Assembly (NCBI RefSeq): GCF_019904175.1
Contig: NZ_CP061913.1
Span: 4,464,001-4,528,000, forward strand
DNA: 64,000 nucleotides
Direction: 5' to 3'
Source of the DNA: Dactylosporangium vinaceum
Lineage (GTDB): Bacteria; Actinomycetota; Actinomycetes; Mycobacteriales; Micromonosporaceae
The position numbers and the translations under genes are program-made. This document shows positions 26,065-34,696 of this stretch, one piece after another. Position 1 is the stretch's first letter, and each line of letters starts with the position of its first letter. Below the pieces are notes generated by a model. The model saw only the letters and a list, made by a program, of their open reading frames with translations. It was not told the origin of the DNA and searched no databases.

Positions 26065-27345
26065 TCAGGCGGCGCGAGTGTCGGTCAGGTCGGCGAGGTC
26101 CACGCCCGCGGCGTGCAGCAGCTGCTGGAGGTCCGGCAGCTGGAGCCGGTCGACGACGCTGTTGCCGTGGATGAGCCGGTACCAGCCGATGCCGTGGTGG
26201 CGCACGATGTCGACCCGCCAGGCGCCGTCCGCGGTCTGCAACGACCCGGTCACCTCCTCCGGGGAGGGCGGTGATGGCGCCGGCTGGGCGGCCGGAGCCG
26301 GCGGGGGTGTCTTGTCCGGTCTGACCCCGCGCCACGCGGCGTGACGTAGCTGCCGGTCGGGGGTGAGGGTGCGGTAGGCCACTTCGCCGACCACGACCGG
26401 TTCGATCCATGTAGCGTCCCGGCTCTGTTCTCGCGGGACGCCGGACACCGGCGGCGTCGCGCGGCGCAGCCCGGCCAATGCCTGCTGCAGGTGGCGCAGG
26501 TCGGCGTCGGTGAAGCCGGTCCCGACCCCGCCGGCGAAGTGCAGGGTGCCGTCGGCGGCGGGGATCGCGACGAGCAGCGAGCCGATGGTCCCGGCGCGGC
26601 GGCCGCGGCCGGGCCGATGCCCGATGATCACCACTTCGATCGTGTCCACGAAGGCGTGCTTGATCCACGACTTCGACCGCTCGGCCGGCCGGTACGTCGA
26701 GTCGGCGAGTTTCGCGACAACGCCCTCGAGCGCGAACGCTCGCGCGGCGGCCACGGTGCCCGGCCCGTCGGTGAAGCGTCGCGGAACGTACCCGACGGCA
26801 CCGCCCCCGCCGCCCGGGCCGGCGTCGGCTACCAGTGTCCGGGCGCCGCCCGGTCCGTCGGCGACGGCAGGGCCGGGTGTGTCCGCGAGGCCGGGAAGCC
26901 TGGGCAGGTGAAGGCCGTCGAGCAGCGCGCGGCGCTGCTCGTAGGGCAGGGCGAGCGTCGAGGCGCCGTCCAGGTGCAGCACGTCGAAGATGTAGAAGCT
27001 GACCGGCACCCGTTGCACCAGCGCCGGGGCGGGGTTGCGGACATGCATTCGATCTTGCAGGAGCGGGAACGACGGGCGCCCGGCGGCGTCCAGCGCGACG
27101 AGCTCACCATCGAGCACCACCGGCCGGCCGCGGAGCTGGTCGGGTAGGGCGGACAGCTCGGGGTACCCGCTGGTGATGTCGAGATCGTTGCGGGAAAAGG
27201 CGGTGGCCTGGCCGGCGTCGACGACGACCACGGCGCGCACGCCGTCCCACTTGAACTCGTACCGCCATTGCGGCCCCTCTGGGACCGGGCCGGCGGTGGC
27301 CAGCATTGGCCGCACCGTCGCCACGCCCGCTCGCACCGGCGCCAT
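26065..27345 (-). CDS. ATP-dependent DNA ligase (LigD ligase-domain type)
   Basis: About 426 residues. The nucleotidyltransferase lysine is in motif I, FKWDGVR (Lys32). DGELVALD is motif III, FYIFDVLHLDG motif IIIa, LEGVVAKLADSTYRPAERSKSWIKHA motifs IV-V. The OB domain follows with VEVVIIGHRPGRGRRAGTIGSLLVAI. Two features are unusual: a Gly/Ala-rich insertion before motif IV, and a 100-residue C-terminal extension (PAPAAQPAPSPPSPEEV then RVDIVRHHGIGWYRLIHG). LigD-type ligases act in Ku-dependent end joining; no Ku, polymerase or nuclease domain is adjacent. Start 27345 (MAPVRAG) or 27390 is possible. Confidence 0.88.
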   Translation of the reverse strand: MAPVRAGVATVRPMLATAGPVPEGPQWRYEFKWDGVRAVVVVDAGQATAFSRNDLDITSGYPELSALPDQLRGRPVVLDGELVALDAAGRPSFPLLQDRMHVRNPAPALVQRVPVSFYIFDVLHLDGASTLALPYEQRRALLDGLHLPRLPGLADTPGPAVADGPGGARTLVADAGPGGGGGAVGYVPRRFTDGPGTVAAARAFALEGVVAKLADSTYRPAERSKSWIKHAFVDTIEVVIIGHRPGRGRRAGTIGSLLVAIPAADGTLHFAGGVGTGFTDADLRHLQQALAGLRRATPPVSGVPREQSRDATWIEPVVVGEVAYRTLTPDRQLRHAAWRGVRPDKTPPPAPAAQPAPSPPSPEEVTGSLQTADGAWRVDIVRHHGIGWYRLIHGNSVVDRLQLPDLQQLLHAAGVDLADLTDTRAA

Positions 27346-27673
27346 CACGCACGCCTGCCGTCGGCGTGTTCGGTGCGCCACCACGGCCACGGATCCGTGC
27401 CACAGGCACGGGGCAACCCGGCCGCCGGCCGCTCGCCGGGCATCAGCACCCCACCCACGCCACCTAGCGTGCCGCAGGATCGCCGCTGGTCAAGACCAAT
27501 TCGGGCATCCGGCGCGAACTCCATCGCGGTAATTCACCCACGAGGACGGAGGCCTCGGCGGTACCAAGACGCTGCACGTGCCGTACGACTGCGGCACCGT
27601 GACGTGAGGGCGGCCCGACTCAAACGGCACCGTCCGGACAGCACGCAGCGCCGTCCCGGATGTTGTCGGCCGT

Positions 27674-27955
27674 TCAGACGCAGTCGCGGCAGAGCTGCCC
27701 GGCGTGACCGTCGGCCAGCCGGTTGCGGTGGTGGACGAGAAAGCACCGTCCACATCGGAACTCGTCGGCCCGCATCGGCACCACGGGGACGGACATCTCC
27801 TCGTCGATGGGGTCGCGCTCGTCGGTCGAGTCCGGGCCGGCGGCTCCGTCGAGGTCAGGCGTGTCGTCGGAGGCGGCTCGGCCGCGCGTGCCGAAGCTCG
27901 GCTCGTCGGCATCGTCGGTCTCGCTCGGGCGGGGTGCATCGAAATCGACGTTCAT
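27674..27955 (-). CDS. DUF4193 family protein
   Basis: A 93-residue acidic protein. The N-terminal 55 residues are disordered and Asp/Glu-rich. The C-terminal part has the family zinc-ribbon pattern DEFRCGRCFLVHHRNRLA...LCRDCV with two CxxC pairs. DUF4193 is conserved across actinobacteria and of unknown function; relatives lie near general housekeeping or RNA polymerase-associated genes. It is separated by 104 bp from the upstream AI-2E gene on the same strand. Confidence 0.85.
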   Translation of the reverse strand: MNVDFDAPRPSETDDADEPSFGTRGRAASDDTPDLDGAAGPDSTDERDPIDEEMSVPVVPMRADEFRCGRCFLVHHRNRLADGHAGQLCRDCV

Positions 27956-28059
27956 GGGGCTCCTACCGATCGCCGGTCACCAGTGTCGGCGCCGGACGGC
28001 GCCCTGGACGGAAAGTCACTGTCGCGGAAGCTGAGGCCGAGCCGGGCGGGGAGCCCTCG

Positions 28060-29460
28060 TCATGCCGGACCGTCCGCGCGCACGGCGGTGGCCTGGGCGA
28101 CCTGATGGCGGCCGGCTCCGGCCCGATCCGGCTGCGGCTCGGGGTCGAACGAGGAGCTCTGCGCGGGTGGCGCATCGGGTTCGGCCCGCTCGCTCGCACG
28201 GTCGGCCACCCGCGCAGCGGCGGCCTGGTCGTGGTCGGTCGACTCCGTCCCGGGTGGCTCGCGATCCGGGGTGGGCTCGCCCGCGGGGTGATCGGCGAGG
28301 TAGCGCACAGCGGTGTTGGCCACCGCCAGCAGTGGCACGGCGACGACGCCGCCGACGATACCGGCGGTGACGACCCCCGTGGCGATGGCCAGGATGACCG
28401 CGAGCGGGTGCAGGGCGACCGCCCGGCCCATGATGAGCGGCTGCAGGACGTGGCCCTCGAGCTGCTGGACGGCGATCACGATGCCCAGGACGATGAGCGC
28501 CGTCACCGGGCCCTGCGTGACCAGAGCGACCAGGATGGCGACGACGCCGGACAGCGTGGCGCCGACGACCGGGATGAATGCGCCGAGGAATACCAGGGCG
28601 GCCAGCGGCAGCGCCAGGGGAACGCGCAGGATCGCCAGCCCGATGCCGATGCCCACCGCGTCGACGAACGCCACCAGGACCGTCGCGCGGACATACGAGA
28701 CGAGCGTGTGCCACGAATAATGTCCGGCGCGCGCGACCGGCACGCGGGCCGCACGGGGCAGCAGGCGGCAGAGGAACTGCCAGATCTGGCCGCCGTCGCG
28801 CAGGAAGAAGAACAGGGTGAACAGGACGACGAAGAATCCGGCGAGCACCTCGGTGAGGGTTGTGGCGGTGCTCAGCGCGCCGGACGCCCACGCGCCCTGG
28901 TTGGTGCTGACGGTGCGGCGCAGCCTGTCGACGCCGTCGCTGAGCTGCGCATCGGAGATGTGCAGCGGACCGCGGGCGAGCCAGTGCTGCACCTGCTCGA
29001 CGCCCTGACCCACCTGAGTGGCCAGGTCGTCGAACTGGCTGATGAACGTCTGGACGATGAGCGTGAGCCCGCCACCGACCACCAGGAGTCCGGTGACCAG
29101 GACGATCCCGGCGGCGAGGGAGCGGTTGAGGCCGCGGTTGCGCAGGGCGGCGGCGGCCGGCTCGAACAGGGCCGCCAGCAGCAGGGCCACCACCACCGGG
29201 ATCACCACGACGCTGAGCACGCCGAGGACCCGCAGCAGCAGGTAGGCGGCGGCCAGGAACAGGATCACGCGCCAGGACCAGGCTCCGGCAACGCGGACGC
29301 CACGGGGGACGCCGTCGTCGACGGCCGGAGACATCCGCACCCCGAGCGCCGGCGATCGCCCAATGGCAGGATCGTCCCGGATGAACGGCGGCGGGGTACC
29401 GCGACGAGCGGCGGTCAGGCGCGTCTGCGTACGGTCACGAGTCTGCCTCAGCCAACTCAC
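28060..29460 (-). CDS. AI-2E family transporter (TqsA/PerM-like)
   Basis: A 466-residue membrane protein with eight predicted helices. After a cytoplasmic Arg-rich N-terminus come helices near residues 65-85 and 90-110. A family-typical segment, GLNRSLAAGIVLVTGLLVVGGGL, follows. The C-terminal core reads FLGAFIPVVGATLSGVVAILVALVTQGPVTALIVLGIVIAVQQLEGHVLQPLIMGR, the hallmark of the family. Members export small molecules or sodium/proton-coupled solutes; the name does not prove AI-2 transport. An 80-residue disordered C-terminus is polar. Confidence 0.92.
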   Translation of the reverse strand: MSWLRQTRDRTQTRLTAARRGTPPPFIRDDPAIGRSPALGVRMSPAVDDGVPRGVRVAGAWSWRVILFLAAAYLLLRVLGVLSVVVIPVVVALLLAALFEPAAAALRNRGLNRSLAAGIVLVTGLLVVGGGLTLIVQTFISQFDDLATQVGQGVEQVQHWLARGPLHISDAQLSDGVDRLRRTVSTNQGAWASGALSTATTLTEVLAGFFVVLFTLFFFLRDGGQIWQFLCRLLPRAARVPVARAGHYSWHTLVSYVRATVLVAFVDAVGIGIGLAILRVPLALPLAALVFLGAFIPVVGATLSGVVAILVALVTQGPVTALIVLGIVIAVQQLEGHVLQPLIMGRAVALHPLAVILAIATGVVTAGIVGGVVAVPLLAVANTAVRYLADHPAGEPTPDREPPGTESTDHDQAAAARVADRASERAEPDAPPAQSSSFDPEPQPDRAGAGRHQVAQATAVRADGPA

Positions 29461-29943
29461 GGCGGGAACTCTCTTCTGTGAACCCGGCCGCGCAAACCGC
29501 GCACATCACCGGAGGAGTGGCGGTCGGCTTGGAGGTGGCCCGGAAGAGGACCCTCGAGGTGTACCGCGGTGTCTGGGCGGCCCCGATCAGCCCGGCCGGC
29601 ACCACCGCCGGCGCTCCTGATCGGTGTTGTACTACCCGCCGATCGGCCCGCTGAAACGGCGGACCCGTGCCCAACCGGCCGCCGATGGTGCGGGGATGCC
29701 GGCCGTCATGGACCGGGCCGGCGGTGGCCGCTCGAGCCACTGGTGACGATGCTTGCCCGGTCGCGTTGCCGATCGAACGGGCGTACAGTGATGCAAGGCC
29801 CTCGGAATCCCGGCGACCTTCGCGCACAATGACGGACCGCCGTCGTGCAGCACGGTTTGCCGCACACCGCCGCATCATCTGGCTGCGGGCACGCCCATCT
29901 CCCGTCCGATCGTGAGTGGTGCGCGGCCGCAGAGGGGACCACC
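29461..29943. other. intergenic stretch before the DUF5994-sigma pair
   Basis: A 483-bp region between divergent genes. It must carry promoters for the AI-2E gene and the DUF5994-sigma operon. Several reading frames cross it, but none has a domain or a credible ribosome site. I see no hairpin or repeat. Confidence 0.3.
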
Positions 29944-30402
29944 ATGTTCACCAACGCCCAGCGCTCCACGGCCGTCGCGACGGGGCCGCCCACCGAGCCC
30001 CGAACGGTCTTCGCCGACGTTCGCGCATCGAAAGCCGTCCTCGACGGCGCATGGTGGCCCCGCTCGTGGAACCCGATCGAGGAGCTGCCCGGACTGATCC
30101 TGCTCCTTGATGAGCGGTTCGGACAGGTGCGGCGGCTCATGGTCAGCAGCGCGGTCTGGGATGGGAAGTTCCGGGGCATCGCGGTCGGCAATCACGTCGT
30201 GCGGATCGGCTGGTTCACCTCCGTCGACACGGGTCTGCTCGTCGCCTCCACCGACGGCGGCGGCCAGATCGACCTGCTGGTCGTCCCGCCCGAGACCGCC
30301 GCGGCCGACGCTGCGACCGCCATGGCGACGGCCGCCGACCCCGCGAACGAGCTGCGGCCCGCGGCCATCCTCGCCGCGTCCAGGCCGATCGGCGTCGCAT
30401 GA
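29944..30402 (+). CDS. DUF5994 family protein
   Basis: A 152-residue protein of the actinobacterial DUF5994 family. The signature is VLDGAWWPRSWNPIEELPGLILLLDERFG at about 32-60, then WFTSVDTGLLVASTDGGGQIDLLVVPPET and a final helix. The ATG at 29944 follows AGAGGGGACC. Its stop overlaps the ATG of the sigma factor gene (ATGA at 30399), so the pair is translationally coupled. That suggests a regulatory or shared stress role, although no function is known. A paralogue lies at 60281-60772. Confidence 0.85.
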   Translation: MFTNAQRSTAVATGPPTEPRTVFADVRASKAVLDGAWWPRSWNPIEELPGLILLLDERFGQVRRLMVSSAVWDGKFRGIAVGNHVVRIGWFTSVDTGLLVASTDGGGQIDLLVVPPETAAADAATAMATAADPANELRPAAILAASRPIGVA

Positions 30403-31304
30403 TCCGTGCCACGACCGAGCAGTTGCTGACCGAGCTCGGCCTGCTGTCGGCCGGCCACCCCGGCCGCGACCCACTGCGAGCGCGCGTCATCGAAGAGGGC
30501 CTGCCCCTGGCGCGGCGGCTCGCCCGCCGGTATGCCGGACGCGGCGAACCCATCGACGACCTCAATCAGGTCGCGGCGCTCGCTCTCATCAAGGCGGTCG
30601 ACGGCTTCGACCCGACCGGCCCGTATCCGTTCGCCAGTTACGCGATCCCGACCATCGTCGGTGCCCTCAAGCGGCACTTCCGGGACAGTACGTGGGCGCT
30701 GCGGGTGCCCCGCTCGTCGCAGGAGCTCCTGCTCCGCGTCCGCACCACCGGCGACGAACTCACCCAGCGGCACGGGCGGCGACCCAGCCCGGCGGAGCTC
30801 GCGACCCACCTGCACGTCACCGCCGAGCAGTTGCGCAGCGCGACCCAGGCCGGGCAGGCATACGTACTGCCGTCGCTCAACGCTCCTTACACGCCCGACC
30901 CGGACAGCGTCGACCTCATCGAGATGATCGGTGGCGTCGATCCGCGCTATGCCGGTGTCGACGAGCAGGTGTCCCCACCGCCGATCCGCCGGCTGATCAA
31001 GAACATGCCCGAGCGTGACCAACGGATTCTGGCCATGCGCTTCACCGACGAGATGACCCAGGCGAGCATCGCCACCGCGGTCGGGGTGTCCCAGATGCAT
31101 GTCTCCCGGCTCCTGCAGCGCTGCCTCAACCAGCTCCGCGATGGCCTCCACCAACCACAGCCGGCGCTGACGTCACCGCATCCCGCGACGACGGTGCCCA
31201 CGAGCCCGGCCGTCAACTCGCAGATCGCCCGCCGGGTGATACCGAGCGCGGCGATGGCGGGAGCCACCGCGATCGCACCCAGGCGCGTCGCCAGCACGCC
31301 GTAG
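30399..31304 (+). CDS. SigB/SigF/SigG-type RNA polymerase sigma factor
   Basis: A 301-residue group 3 sigma factor. Region 2 is LARRYAGRGEPIDDLNQVAALALIKAVDGFDPTGPYPFASYAIPTIVGALKRHFRD (about 45-100). Region 3 follows with RVPRSSQELLLRV...HGRRPSPAELATHL. Region 4 is MPERDQRILAMRFTDEMTQASIATAVGVSQMHVSRLLQRCLNQLRDGL. Such factors direct general stress or developmental genes and are held by RsbW-type anti-sigma factors. The SpoIIE phosphatase and an RsbW-like ATPase nearby could form its switch, which is inference. A close paralogue is at 54674-55561. A 50-residue low-complexity tail is unusual. Confidence 0.93.
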   Translation: MIRATTEQLLTELGLLSAGHPGRDPLRARVIEEGLPLARRLARRYAGRGEPIDDLNQVAALALIKAVDGFDPTGPYPFASYAIPTIVGALKRHFRDSTWALRVPRSSQELLLRVRTTGDELTQRHGRRPSPAELATHLHVTAEQLRSATQAGQAYVLPSLNAPYTPDPDSVDLIEMIGGVDPRYAGVDEQVSPPPIRRLIKNMPERDQRILAMRFTDEMTQASIATAVGVSQMHVSRLLQRCLNQLRDGLHQPQPALTSPHPATTVPTSPAVNSQIARRVIPSAAMAGATAIAPRRVASTP

Positions 31305-31305
31305 T

Positions 31306-31345
31306 GCTCGACGAGCCGGCCGGCGTCGGTGGTGCCTCGTCGAGC
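31306..31345. terminator. possible stem-loop between convergent sigma and SpoIIE genes
   Basis: GCTCGACGA and TCGTCGAGC can pair (9 bp) around a 22-nt loop, placed immediately after the sigma gene stop and before the convergent SpoIIE stop. The long loop makes this weak. Confidence 0.35.
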
Positions 31346-31415
31346 GGAGCGATGTCGGCGAGCGGGCTTGCCGCGGCGGATCCGGTGAACGCCGTACACC
31401 GGCCCGGTCCGCTGT

Positions 31416-32798
31416 TCAGGCGTCCGGCACCTGCACGACCACGATTGCGGTGTCGTCGGCGATGCTCCGGCCGCTGAAGTCGAGCACGGCGGTCTCGATC
31501 GCGACGGCCAACGCTGTCGCGTCGCCGCTGGTGGCGGTGATGAGATCGCTGAGCCGTTCGGTCCCGAACAAGGCCCGGTCGGCGCGGTTGCGGGCCTCGG
31601 TGACGCCGTCGGTGTACATGATGAGGCTGTCCCCGGGCCGCAACAGGGTGCGCTGCTCGGTGAGCTCGGCGTCCCGGACGCAGCCGAGCACGATGCCGGG
31701 CCGGCCCACAGTCTCAACGGTTCCGCTGGACCGGCGCACCAATGCGGGATCGTGCCCGCCGCAGCTGACCCGCACGGTGAAGCCCTGGGGATGCGGGCGG
31801 AGAGCGGCGTAGACGGCGGTCAGGAACTGCCCGTCGTCGCTGAACCACTCATGCAGAGCCGTGTTCAGCGCGGCGAGGTTCGCGCTGGGCGAGGCACTGC
31901 GGACGGCCGCCGCCCGCAAGGTCCACCGCGCCAGCGCCGTCGTCTTGGCCGCCTGCGGCCCCTTGCCGGCCACGTCGCCGACGACGACACCCCAGGTGCC
32001 GCGCGGGGAGTGGAACACGTCGTAGAAGTCGCCGAGGACCTCGGCGCCGCGGCCGCCACGCAGGTAGCGTGCGGCGAGGTCGAGACCCGCCACGACCGGC
32101 AGGCGGGGCGGAAGAAGGCTTTCCTGCAGCGTGCGGGACAGCATCGCGGCCTCGTCGGCGGCGCCGAGGGCTTCCAGCGTTGCCGCCTGCGCCTGCCGGG
32201 TCGCCTCCCGGGCGTCCTCGAGCGCGATCCGCAGCGCGATCTCGCCGCCGGCGGCGTGGGCGAGTGTGTCCAGGACCTCGACGTCGTGCGGTGTCCAGTC
32301 CCGCCGCACCGTGTCCACGGCGCAGAACGTCCCGAGCACGTGCCCGTCGGGCGATCGGATCGGGAACCCGGCCCAGGCCAGTACACCCATCCGCTCGATC
32401 GACGGGTTGTCCCGAGTGCGAGCGTCGGCCGTGGTGTCACCGATGATGAGTTCGGTATCCAGACCGATCACGTACTGGCAGAAGGAGTCGCCGACCGTGT
32501 TCTGCCGCCCGGCCGGGTCCGTCGCGGCGATCCCGATGCAGCTCTTCCAGAAGGAGCGGACATCGTCCACCACCGTGACGAACGCGAACGGCGTGCCCAG
32601 TAGCGTCGCCGCCAGCCGGGCGAGCCGGTCGAACGCCTCCTCGGCCGGGGTGTCCAGCAGCCCCGTCCGCCGGACTGCGGCCAGCCGGGCCGGGGCAAGG
32701 ATCCGAGCCGACGTGCTCGCACCGGGCGGTGATGGCGGCATTATCGCGGGGGCATCGGGCGTCGATTTCGCCGCGTCGGTGAGCCGTCTGCTCGTCAC
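31416..32798 (-). CDS. GAF domain PP2C-type serine phosphatase (SpoIIE/RsbU-like)
   Basis: About 460 residues. The GAF domain covers roughly 40-205 (LLDTPAEEAFDRLARLAATLL... VGDSFCQYVIGLDTELIIGDTTADARTRDNPSI... GTFCAVD). A short linking coiled coil follows (ALEDAREATRQAQAATLEALGAADEA). The SpoIIE/PP2C domain runs from about 250, with metal-site motifs LGDFYDVF, VVVGDVAGKGPQAA and SLIMYTDGVTEAR, ending SIADDTAIVVVQ. It should dephosphorylate an anti-anti-sigma factor in response to a signal. GTG 32798 overlaps the stop of a small upstream frame (GTGA). ATG 32741 is an alternative start. Confidence 0.9.
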   Translation of the reverse strand: MTSRRLTDAAKSTPDAPAIMPPSPPGASTSARILAPARLAAVRRTGLLDTPAEEAFDRLARLAATLLGTPFAFVTVVDDVRSFWKSCIGIAATDPAGRQNTVGDSFCQYVIGLDTELIIGDTTADARTRDNPSIERMGVLAWAGFPIRSPDGHVLGTFCAVDTVRRDWTPHDVEVLDTLAHAAGGEIALRIALEDAREATRQAQAATLEALGAADEAAMLSRTLQESLLPPRLPVVAGLDLAARYLRGGRGAEVLGDFYDVFHSPRGTWGVVVGDVAGKGPQAAKTTALARWTLRAAAVRSASPSANLAALNTALHEWFSDDGQFLTAVYAALRPHPQGFTVRVSCGGHDPALVRRSSGTVETVGRPGIVLGCVRDAELTEQRTLLRPGDSLIMYTDGVTEARNRADRALFGTERLSDLITATSGDATALAVAIETAVLDFSGRSIADDTAIVVVQVPDA

Positions 32799-32962
32799 CC
32801 GCGACGCTGCGCAGCTGGGCCCGCCGTTGCGGCCAGGAGCTTGAGGGCCAGCGCTGCGGCCATAACCGCAGGCCCGCCCGGGGCGGCAGCGCCGGCCGCC
32901 GGCCGGGTGGCGAGTGGGCGCGGGGTCAGCGGATTCGCGTTGCCGACGTCGCTGCCATCCAT
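32795..32962 (-). CDS. small hydrophobic reading frame coupled to the SpoIIE gene
   Basis: A 55-residue frame (begins MDGSDVGNANPLTP) with a hydrophobic Ala/Leu stretch near residues 33-48 that could be one membrane helix. Its stop overlaps the SpoIIE GTG in a GTGA, as in coupled genes. AT-richer sequence just upstream (ttttgtgccacactatcc on its strand) resembles a promoter. No ribosome site is obvious and composition is biased, so it may be only a leader. Confidence 0.35.
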   Translation of the reverse strand: MDGSDVGNANPLTPRPLATRPAAGAAAPGGPAVMAAALALKLLAATAGPAAQRRG

Positions 32963-33304
32963 GCGGATAGTGTGGCACAAAACCCGCCGGGGCCGGCGGG
33001 CCGCTGGCTGCACCCGGCGGGTGCCGACACCAGGTGCGGGTACTGCAGCGCCGGCCGGTAGGCGGCGAAGGCCGGCAACGGGGTCGCGACGACCGGCAGA
33101 GCCGTGAGATGGCGCTTGGTCCCGCCGCCCCTCATCCAACATCGGGGCCGTCGTCGGCGCCGCGCACCGCGCCGCCGCCGACGGCGCGGGCACGGTGCGG
33201 TGAGCGCGCGCAGCGGCCGCGGCGAACGTGGATCCGCCGACGTCAACCCTGAGCATCGATCGAAGCAGGTCGACACTACCGACCGTGGCAGGCAGCCGGA
33301 CGGC
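32963..33304. other. intergenic stretch with the 49-bp repeat
   Basis: A 342-bp region between the SpoIIE leader and the 83-aa protein. It contains the 49-bp element at 33243-33291. A minus-strand frame starting inside that element (ATG at 33256, MLRVDVGG) runs to 32795, but its composition is poor and no domain is visible. Confidence 0.4.
33243..33291 (-). repeat. 49-bp near-repeat, copy 1
   Basis: Read on the minus strand, this segment matches 63952-64000 (plus strand) at 41 of 49 positions, counted by eye; the last 22 bases, CGATCGATGCTCAGGGTTGA plus the two before, are nearly identical. It includes a TAGYGT -10-like hexamer and an ATG (33256). It looks like a shared promoter with initial transcribed region. 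Confidence 0.7.
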
Positions 33305-33556
33305 TCAGAACGAACCGGTCCGCGTATCGCTGTACGGCGCGAGCCGCGCTCCGACGACGTGCCGGAAGTTCAGCAACAGTGTCGACGTCTGCTCGTCGCC
33401 GAACCGCGACACCGTCAGCGGGTGCACGGACTCCTCGGTCATCCACGCCGTGAGGTCGTCCAGCGACAGATCCATCCCGTGCACACGCAGCACGAGCTCC
33501 TTGTCCCGCCCGACGGTGAGCAGATACAGCAGGCAGGTGGGCGGCTCAACGGTCAT
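33305..33556 (-). CDS. small protein, unknown function (83 aa)
   Basis: An 83-residue protein (MTVEPPTCLLYLL... to TRTGSF). The pattern suggests an alternating alpha/beta fold: CLLYLLTVGRDKELVLRVHG, LSLDDLTAWMTEESVHPLTVSRFGDEQTSTLLLNF. No named family is recognised. ATG 33556 follows GAAGGGACC, a good ribosome site. It is on the same strand as the downstream SpoIIE gene and the upstream RsbW-like gene, within the stress-signalling group. Confidence 0.65.
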   Translation of the reverse strand: MTVEPPTCLLYLLTVGRDKELVLRVHGMDLSLDDLTAWMTEESVHPLTVSRFGDEQTSTLLLNFRHVVGARLAPYSDTRTGSF

Positions 33557-33768
33557 GACGCAGGTCCCTTCGTCGCATCGCCGTATCCGTGCACCGTCTA
33601 CAGTGGACGCCGGACGCGGCGACTGGTCCGGCCGCCCGATGGACGGCGCGCGTTCACAGTACAGGTCCGCGTGGGATCCTCCGGTCACGCGACGTCACCG
33701 GATTGTGCGGCCGCGCTCAGCGCCGACGTGCCCGCTCGGGTGCGGCCGGCCACGCGGTCGAGCACCGA

Positions 33769-34311
33769 TCAGGCGACGCGGTCGCGGCCGGCCAGTCCGC
33801 CGGTGTCCCACGACAGTCGCTTGCTCATGCGCACCGCGAGGCCCCGCGGGCGCACCTGGACCCACTCCGCGGCGTCGCTCAACGCGCGGATCAGGGCCAT
33901 TCCACGGCCGGTCTCGGCCGATCCGTCGGCGGTCCCCCGGCCGATGGGCCGATCCGGCAGTCCCAGACCATCGTCGAACACTTCCAGGACGCAACGGCCA
34001 CGGTCCACGGTCAGGTTGACTCGAAACGTGGCACCAGCGGCGTGCACGACGGCGTTGGTGCACGCCTCGGCAAGCATCAGCGCGACGTCGGCCCGGCAGC
34101 TCGCAGCCACCCCGAGCGCGCTCAGCGCCGCATCCGCGAGCCGCCGGACCTTGCCCACCGAGGCGGGCTCCCGCGGCAACGCGAGCGCCAACGCCAGTCG
34201 GAGGTAGGCCGATGGCAGGCCGGTCCCCTCGGCGGCCTTGACCGCGTTGATCGCAACCGGTACCGCCTGAACCGGCAACTGCGCCGACCGGGCGGCGCGC
34301 TCAATGTTCAT
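33769..34311 (-). CDS. RsbW-like anti-sigma ATPase (HATPase_c_2)
   Basis: A 180-residue GHKL-fold protein. The N box is VALMLAEACTNAVVHAAG near 82-98, the G1 box VFDDGLGLPD near 118-127, and the G2 box ETGRGMALIRALSD near 145-158. All three ATP motifs are intact, unlike the protein at 19939. It could be the serine kinase/anti-sigma factor for one of the two SigB/F-type factors in the window, in a partner switch with the SpoIIE phosphatase; no anti-anti-sigma (STAS) gene is seen nearby. GAGGGG precedes the ATG. Confidence 0.87.
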   Translation of the reverse strand: MNIERAARSAQLPVQAVPVAINAVKAAEGTGLPSAYLRLALALALPREPASVGKVRRLADAALSALGVAASCRADVALMLAEACTNAVVHAAGATFRVNLTVDRGRCVLEVFDDGLGLPDRPIGRGTADGSAETGRGMALIRALSDAAEWVQVRPRGLAVRMSKRLSWDTGGLAGRDRVA

Positions 34312-34366
34312 GGCCCCTCTTCGGCGCGCGCGGCGCGAGTGGTACCGCAGGCCGTCGGGGGCCGCA

Positions 34367-34696
34367 TCAGCACTGACCGGAGGCCGGCGGGCCGCGATCG
34401 TCTACCGGCCGTGCCTGCTCGGCTCTTCTCCGGTGCGCGGTCGCGAGCAGCCAGCTCCGCGCATCGCCGTGCCACCTCGTTGACACCGGCGCGAGCCGCC
34501 ACATCTCGTCGAACACCGCTCGGGTGGCGCGCACTGCGGCCGCGTCGTCCGGCCCGGGGCGGACGAGGGCGGAGATGTGGTGAGCCATGAGACGGGACAG
34601 CGCGACGAGGGCAGCCGGGTGCCGGACGGCAACGTCCTGGACGAGGTTGTTACACGACGCTGCAGCTGTGGCCGAACCGGCGTATCCCGGCTCCAT
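34367..34696 (-). CDS. short sigma-region-2-like protein (109 aa)
   Basis: The sequence runs from a helical N-terminus to VRATRAVFDEMWRLAPVSTRWHGDARSWLLATAHRRRAEQ. This matches the second half of ECF region 2 (helices 2.3-2.4, ...AFVEVWRLAP...WLLAIAHRR). There is no region 4, so it cannot be a normal ECF factor. A homologue with the same truncation lies at 50483-50860. Both carry the same 17-bp element upstream. It might act as a decoy, a sigma modulator or simply a decayed gene; the ribosome site GAAGGGG before the ATG suggests it is translated. Confidence 0.65.
   Translation of the reverse strand: MEPGYAGSATAAASCNNLVQDVAVRHPAALVALSRLMAHHISALVRPGPDDAAAVRATRAVFDEMWRLAPVSTRWHGDARSWLLATAHRRRAEQARPVDDRGPPASGQC

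Noticed and set aside
29461..29943. Possible small gene with a CxxC motif between the AI-2E and DUF5994 genes
   Set aside because: The frame is short, lacks a ribosome site and the motif alone is not convincing.
32795..33256. A 153-codon frame starting inside the 49-bp repeat (MLRVDVGG...)
   Set aside because: Composition is Arg/Ala/Pro-biased with no domain; only its last third, starting at 32962, has coupling to SpoIIE.
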